A stretch of 46,578 nt of DNA from an uncultured Paracoccaceae bacterium (GTDB taxonomy: Bacteria > Pseudomonadota > Alphaproteobacteria > Rhodobacterales > Rhodobacteraceae): the NCBI GenBank assembly GCA_938092015.1, contig CALKOT010000075.1, forward strand, positions 1 to 46,578, written 5' to 3'. This document shows, in pieces, positions 43,976 to 46,578 of the stretch. Positions within the stretch are counted from its first letter, which is position 1. Each line of letters begins with the position of its first letter. The position numbers and the translations under genes were made by a program. Under the pieces are notes generated by a model. That model was not told the origin of the DNA. It worked only from the letters and a program-made list of their open reading frames with translations, and did not search any database.

Positions 43976-45298
43976 TTAAGCCAGCGCCGCCTCAACCGCC
44001 GTTGAAAGCCGCTCGCAAAGTACATCAATCTCTTCGTCGCTGATGATGAAGGGTGGCGCCAGCAAGACATGGTCGCCCACTGCGCCGTCACGTGTGCCCT
44101 GCATCGGATAGCAGATCAGACCAGCTTCAAACGCCGCCGCTTTGATTTTTGGCGCAATCTCGCGCGCCGGGTCGAACGGGGTTTTCGTGCTGCGATCCTC
44201 GACAATCTCGATCCCCTGAAACAGACCCCTGCCCCGGATATCACCGACATGTGGGTGCTGGCCGAACGTTTCTCGCAGCGCGGCGTCCAGCTTGGCGCCT
44301 TGTTCACGAACGCGGGGAATCAGGTTTCGCTGCTCCATCGCGGTGATAACCGCCAGTCCAGCGGCGGTGGCGGCGGGGTGGCCGAGGTACGTGTGGCCGT
44401 GCTGGAAAAAGCCAGAGCCATTTTCAATCGCTTCATAGATCGCGCCGGAGCACAGCATCGCGCCAATCGGCTGATACCCGGCGCCGAGGCCCTTGGCGAT
44501 GCAGATGATGTCGGGGTTGATGCCTTCCTGCTCTGACGCGAACAGGCTGCCGGTCCGGCCCATCCCGCACATGACTTCGTCGAGGATCAGGAGGACGCCG
44601 TATTTGTCGCAAATCTCGCGAATGCGTTTGAAATAGCCCGGCGCTGGCGGCACGGTGCCGAGGGTGGCGCCGACAACAGGCTCTACCATGAAGCCCATGA
44701 CCGTTTCTGGCCCGAGGCGGAGGATCTCACCCTCAAGCGATTGCGCTGCGCGCAGGCCGTATTCCTCAGCCGTTTCATCATCGCGGCGGTGGACGTATTC
44801 GTAGCACGGCTCAACATGCGTCATGTCGGCGAGCAACGGCGCGAACGGTGAGCGGCGCCATTCGTTGCCCCCCGCCGCCAAAGCGCCCAGCGTATTGCCG
44901 TGGTAGCTTTGCTTACGAGCGATCAGTTTGGACCGGCTGGGCTGGCCGATTTCCAGATAGTATTGCCGCGCCAACTTAATTGCCGCTTCGGTCGCCTCTG
45001 ACCCGCCAGAGACGAAGTAAACGCGGTCGATTCCGTCTGGCGCCTTGGCGATCAGCGCATCGGCCAACGCCTCTGCCGGCTCAGATGAAAGGAACCCGGT
45101 GTGGGCGAAAGCCAGCTTGTCCATCTGGGCTTGAACCGCCTCGATGATTTCCCGGTCACCATGGCCAAGGCACGAGACAGCGGCGCCGCCGGATCCGTCA
45201 AGATAGCGTTTGCCTGTAGCGTCGATCAGCCAGCAGCCTTCGCCGCCGACAGCGACGGGCGGGGTATTCTTCGTGTGGCGGGGAAAGACGTGGGACAT
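43976..45298 (-). CDS. Class III pyridoxal-phosphate aminotransferase (aspartate aminotransferase family type)
   Basis: 440 residues; ATG 45298 (MSHVFPRHTKNTPPVAVGG) is preferred to the ATG five codons earlier. Signatures: YFVSGGSEATEAAIKLARQYY, KQSYHGNTLGALAAGG, LLILDEVMCGMGRTG, and the PLP lysine in ICIAKGLGAGYQPIGAMLC. C-terminal VGDHVLLAPPFIISDEEID is typical. It is a different subgroup from the enzyme at 36268. Convergent with the transporter and divergent from an RpiR regulator remnant, so it likely acts on the same or a related amino compound. Confidence 0.9.
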   Translation of the reverse strand: MSHVFPRHTKNTPPVAVGGEGCWLIDATGKRYLDGSGGAAVSCLGHGDREIIEAVQAQMDKLAFAHTGFLSSEPAEALADALIAKAPDGIDRVYFVSGGSEATEAAIKLARQYYLEIGQPSRSKLIARKQSYHGNTLGALAAGGNEWRRSPFAPLLADMTHVEPCYEYVHRRDDETAEEYGLRAAQSLEGEILRLGPETVMGFMVEPVVGATLGTVPPAPGYFKRIREICDKYGVLLILDEVMCGMGRTGSLFASEQEGINPDIICIAKGLGAGYQPIGAMLCSGAIYEAIENGSGFFQHGHTYLGHPAATAAGLAVITAMEQRNLIPRVREQGAKLDAALRETFGQHPHVGDIRGRGLFQGIEIVEDRSTKTPFDPAREIAPKIKAAAFEAGLICYPMQGTRDGAVGDHVLLAPPFIISDEEIDVLCERLSTAVEAALA

Positions 45299-45390
45299 GG
45301 CGAAGGCATCCAATTGGTGACGATAGGTAAGCGTTGGCTGAATTCAGGCTTGCCGTCAAATGGTCACTAAAATAACGTTTGTTTTTAAAT

Positions 45391-46298
45391 ATGAGTTTCA
45401 AAAACGAAGTTGATCCCTCGCTGCGCGCACGCCTGGTCACGCGGCTGAAATTGGAATGGTGGACATTTTCCCCGCGATTGCAGGTTGTTGCGAAGTACAT
45501 CATCGACCATCCGGCTGATTTTGGCCTCGACCCGATCAGGGTGACCGCCAGTAAAATCGGCGTCAGCACGTTTACGCTGGTCAGAATGGCGACGACGCTG
45601 GGCCTGTCCGGATATGATGAGCTGCGCGAGCCTTTCCGCCGCGCCCTTCTGACCAGCGCCACGGACGGAGAGCGCCATGAATGGATTTCGCGCATGGCGG
45701 AGGAAGGCGCCGTCGGTTCGGTCCTGGCGGAAGCGTCAGCCAACACAGCCGCCGTGGTTGAGCGGTCAATCCGCGCGCAGGATCCTGAATCCATGGTCCG
45801 CGCGGCCGACATTCTGTTGACTTCGCGCGATGCGTTTCTGACAGCCACACGGGCCAGTTACGCCCTCGCCTAGTTTTTTTTCATTATGTCGGGCGGATGG
45901 CTCTGCCCACGCTGCAGTTGATCCCCCGCCATATGAACAGCCCCATTGATGAGATGAGGAATGCTGGGGCTGATGATGTGCTGGTGGCGATCACGTTCAC
46001 ACCCTATAGCCGCGACACGATCGAGGCCTGCAAATACGCCCAGTCCAAAGGCATGAAACTGATCCTGATTTCGGACAGTGATTTTGTCGTTCCCGAACTG
46101 ACGCCAGAGGTCACGCTGATCGCCTCAACCCTTTCCACGCACTACTTCGGAACCTTCACCGGGGCGATGGCTGTTGTCGAAAGTCTGATCACCATTCTGG
46201 TGGCGCGAGGCGGCGATGACGCGCGCGAAAGAATCAATGCGTACGAAGATCTGAGGAACGAAATCGACGCGTACTGGCGTCCAGTAAAAAAACAATAA
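45391..46298 (+). pseudogene. MurR/RpiR family regulator, frameshifted
   Basis: ATG 45391 opens an RpiR winged-helix domain (LQVVAKYIIDHPADFGLD, VTASKIGVSTFTLVRMATTLG) and runs to TAG 45871. The sugar-isomerase (SIS) domain continues in another frame: YFHYVGRMALPTLQLI, then DDVLVAITFTPYSRDTIEAC and GMKLILISDSDFVVPELTP, to TAA 46296. At the join is TAG followed by eight T (45874-45881); the two frames are 11 bases apart, so a small indel has occurred. RpiR proteins need both domains to respond to effector. Divergent from the aminotransferase, which it may once have controlled. Confidence 0.85.
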
Positions 46299-46341
46299 TT
46301 ATCAGTGACTCTCTCGTGAACCTTCGTAGGGTGTAGGTTGA

Positions 46342-46360
46342 GGAGGCGCCCAATGCCTCC
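46342..46360. terminator. Hairpin GGAGGC/GCCTCC after the RpiR remnant
   Basis: A perfect 6-bp stem with a 7-base loop and CTTCTC downstream, preceded by CGTAGGGTG. It may be a weak terminator or a REP-like fragment. Confidence 0.35.
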
Positions 46361-46395
46361 CTTCTCAGGCTATACATAACAGTGAGCCACCCCCC

Positions 46396-46473
46396 ATGAT
46401 CTTTTCAAAAATCAGCGTGGGCCTCGCAACAGCAGGCGTCTGTCTGACGTCGGCACCTTTGGGACAGATTTGA
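46396..46473 (+). pseudogene. Start of an exported protein, cut by an insertion sequence
   Basis: ATG 46396 gives MIFSKISVGLATAGVCL, a plausible secretion signal, then passes without a frame break into sequence that looks like the left end of an insertion element and stops at 46473. The original gene cannot be identified. Confidence 0.35.
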
Positions 46474-46578
46474 GGTTTTCGTAACGGAGGATTTCTGGTT
46501 CATCGCAACCTTCATGGAGTAAAGATGAACAAGAAACCCGGAACCAGCAAAGCCTCAGCTGACAAGCTTGTTAAGAAC
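46445..46578 (+). mobile_element. Left end of an IS3-type insertion sequence (continues beyond window)
   Basis: TGACGTCGGCACCTTTGGGA begins near 46445 and leads, after about 80 bp of leader, into a transposase start. Terminal TG and the leader length suit an IS3-family left end. The right end, target duplication and exact boundary are outside or not resolvable. Confidence 0.5.
46525..46578 (+). CDS. IS3-family transposase OrfA, N-terminal fragment (cut by window edge)
   Basis: 18 codons, MNKKPGTSKASADKLVKN, with GGAG nine bases before the ATG. This opening matches the N-terminus I know from a group of IS3 OrfA proteins (KPGxSKxxADKLVKxIRRKT). Too short for certainty. Confidence 0.6.
   Translation, partial: MNKKPGTSKASADKLVKN

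Overview
The window looks like chromosome of a marine alphaproteobacterium of the Roseobacter/Rhodobacterales type. The basis is gene content and protein character read by eye: a petABC operon for cytochrome bc1 with a Rieske-b-c1 order, a preT-preA pyrimidine pair, a 3-sulfopropanediol/sulfopyruvate operon typical of organosulfonate-degrading roseobacters, a HAAT-type amino-acid ABC transporter, and the start of an IS3-type transposase at the right edge. No rRNA, tRNA or CRISPR array was found. Species cannot be fixed from the sequence.

Layout. 1-2.5 kb: tail of a LysR regulator, a SHOCT protein, a PhyH-type dioxygenase and a small membrane protein. 2.5-5.2 kb: a decaying, gene-poor patch holding an alpha/beta hydrolase with two in-frame stops, the tail of a nitroreductase, a frameshifted nuclease-like gene, and two inverted copies (A and B) of a roughly 140-160 bp structured repeat whose third copy (C) lies at 27.3 kb. 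5.2-7.8 kb: preA/preT, divergent from an acyl-CoA dehydrogenase and an acyl-CoA synthetase (8.0-10.7 kb). 10.8-15.3 kb: efp, an inositol-monophosphatase gene and a MotA/ExbB-like plus MotB/OmpA-like pair, ended by a strong bidirectional terminator. 15.5-18.1 kb: petC, petB, petA on the minus strand. 18.4-22.4 kb: two tandem paralogous FG-GAP/RTX secreted proteins, then trmL. 23.0-27.3 kb: an RND efflux pair.

27.5-33.3 kb: DUF169 gene, an FMN 2-hydroxyacid dehydrogenase, comE, comD and an HpsN/HisD-like dehydrogenase on the minus strand, divergent from a LacI-family regulator, with two identical LacI-type operators as a perfect inverted repeat between them. The inferred route is dihydroxypropanesulfonate to sulfolactate to sulfopyruvate to sulfoacetaldehyde. 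33.4-35.0 kb: a deletion scar joins the start of an ABC binding protein to the end of an SMP-30 protein, which is in frame with an isochorismatase-like hydrolase. 35.0-45.3 kb: a UPF0261 protein, two class-III aminotransferases, an IclR regulator and a complete five-gene HAAT transporter, probably one catabolic unit for an amino compound. The transporter cassette is bracketed by two inverted copies of a 25-bp site centred on CTTTCACATGTGAAAG, and a 138-bp near-palindrome separates its binding protein from its permeases. 45.4-46.6 kb: a frameshifted RpiR regulator, a truncated exported-protein start and an IS left end.

The most novel-looking material is non-coding: the A/B/C repeat family with compensating changes in its stems, the TTTCAC-NN-GTGAAA palindromes, and the long palindrome inside the transporter operon.
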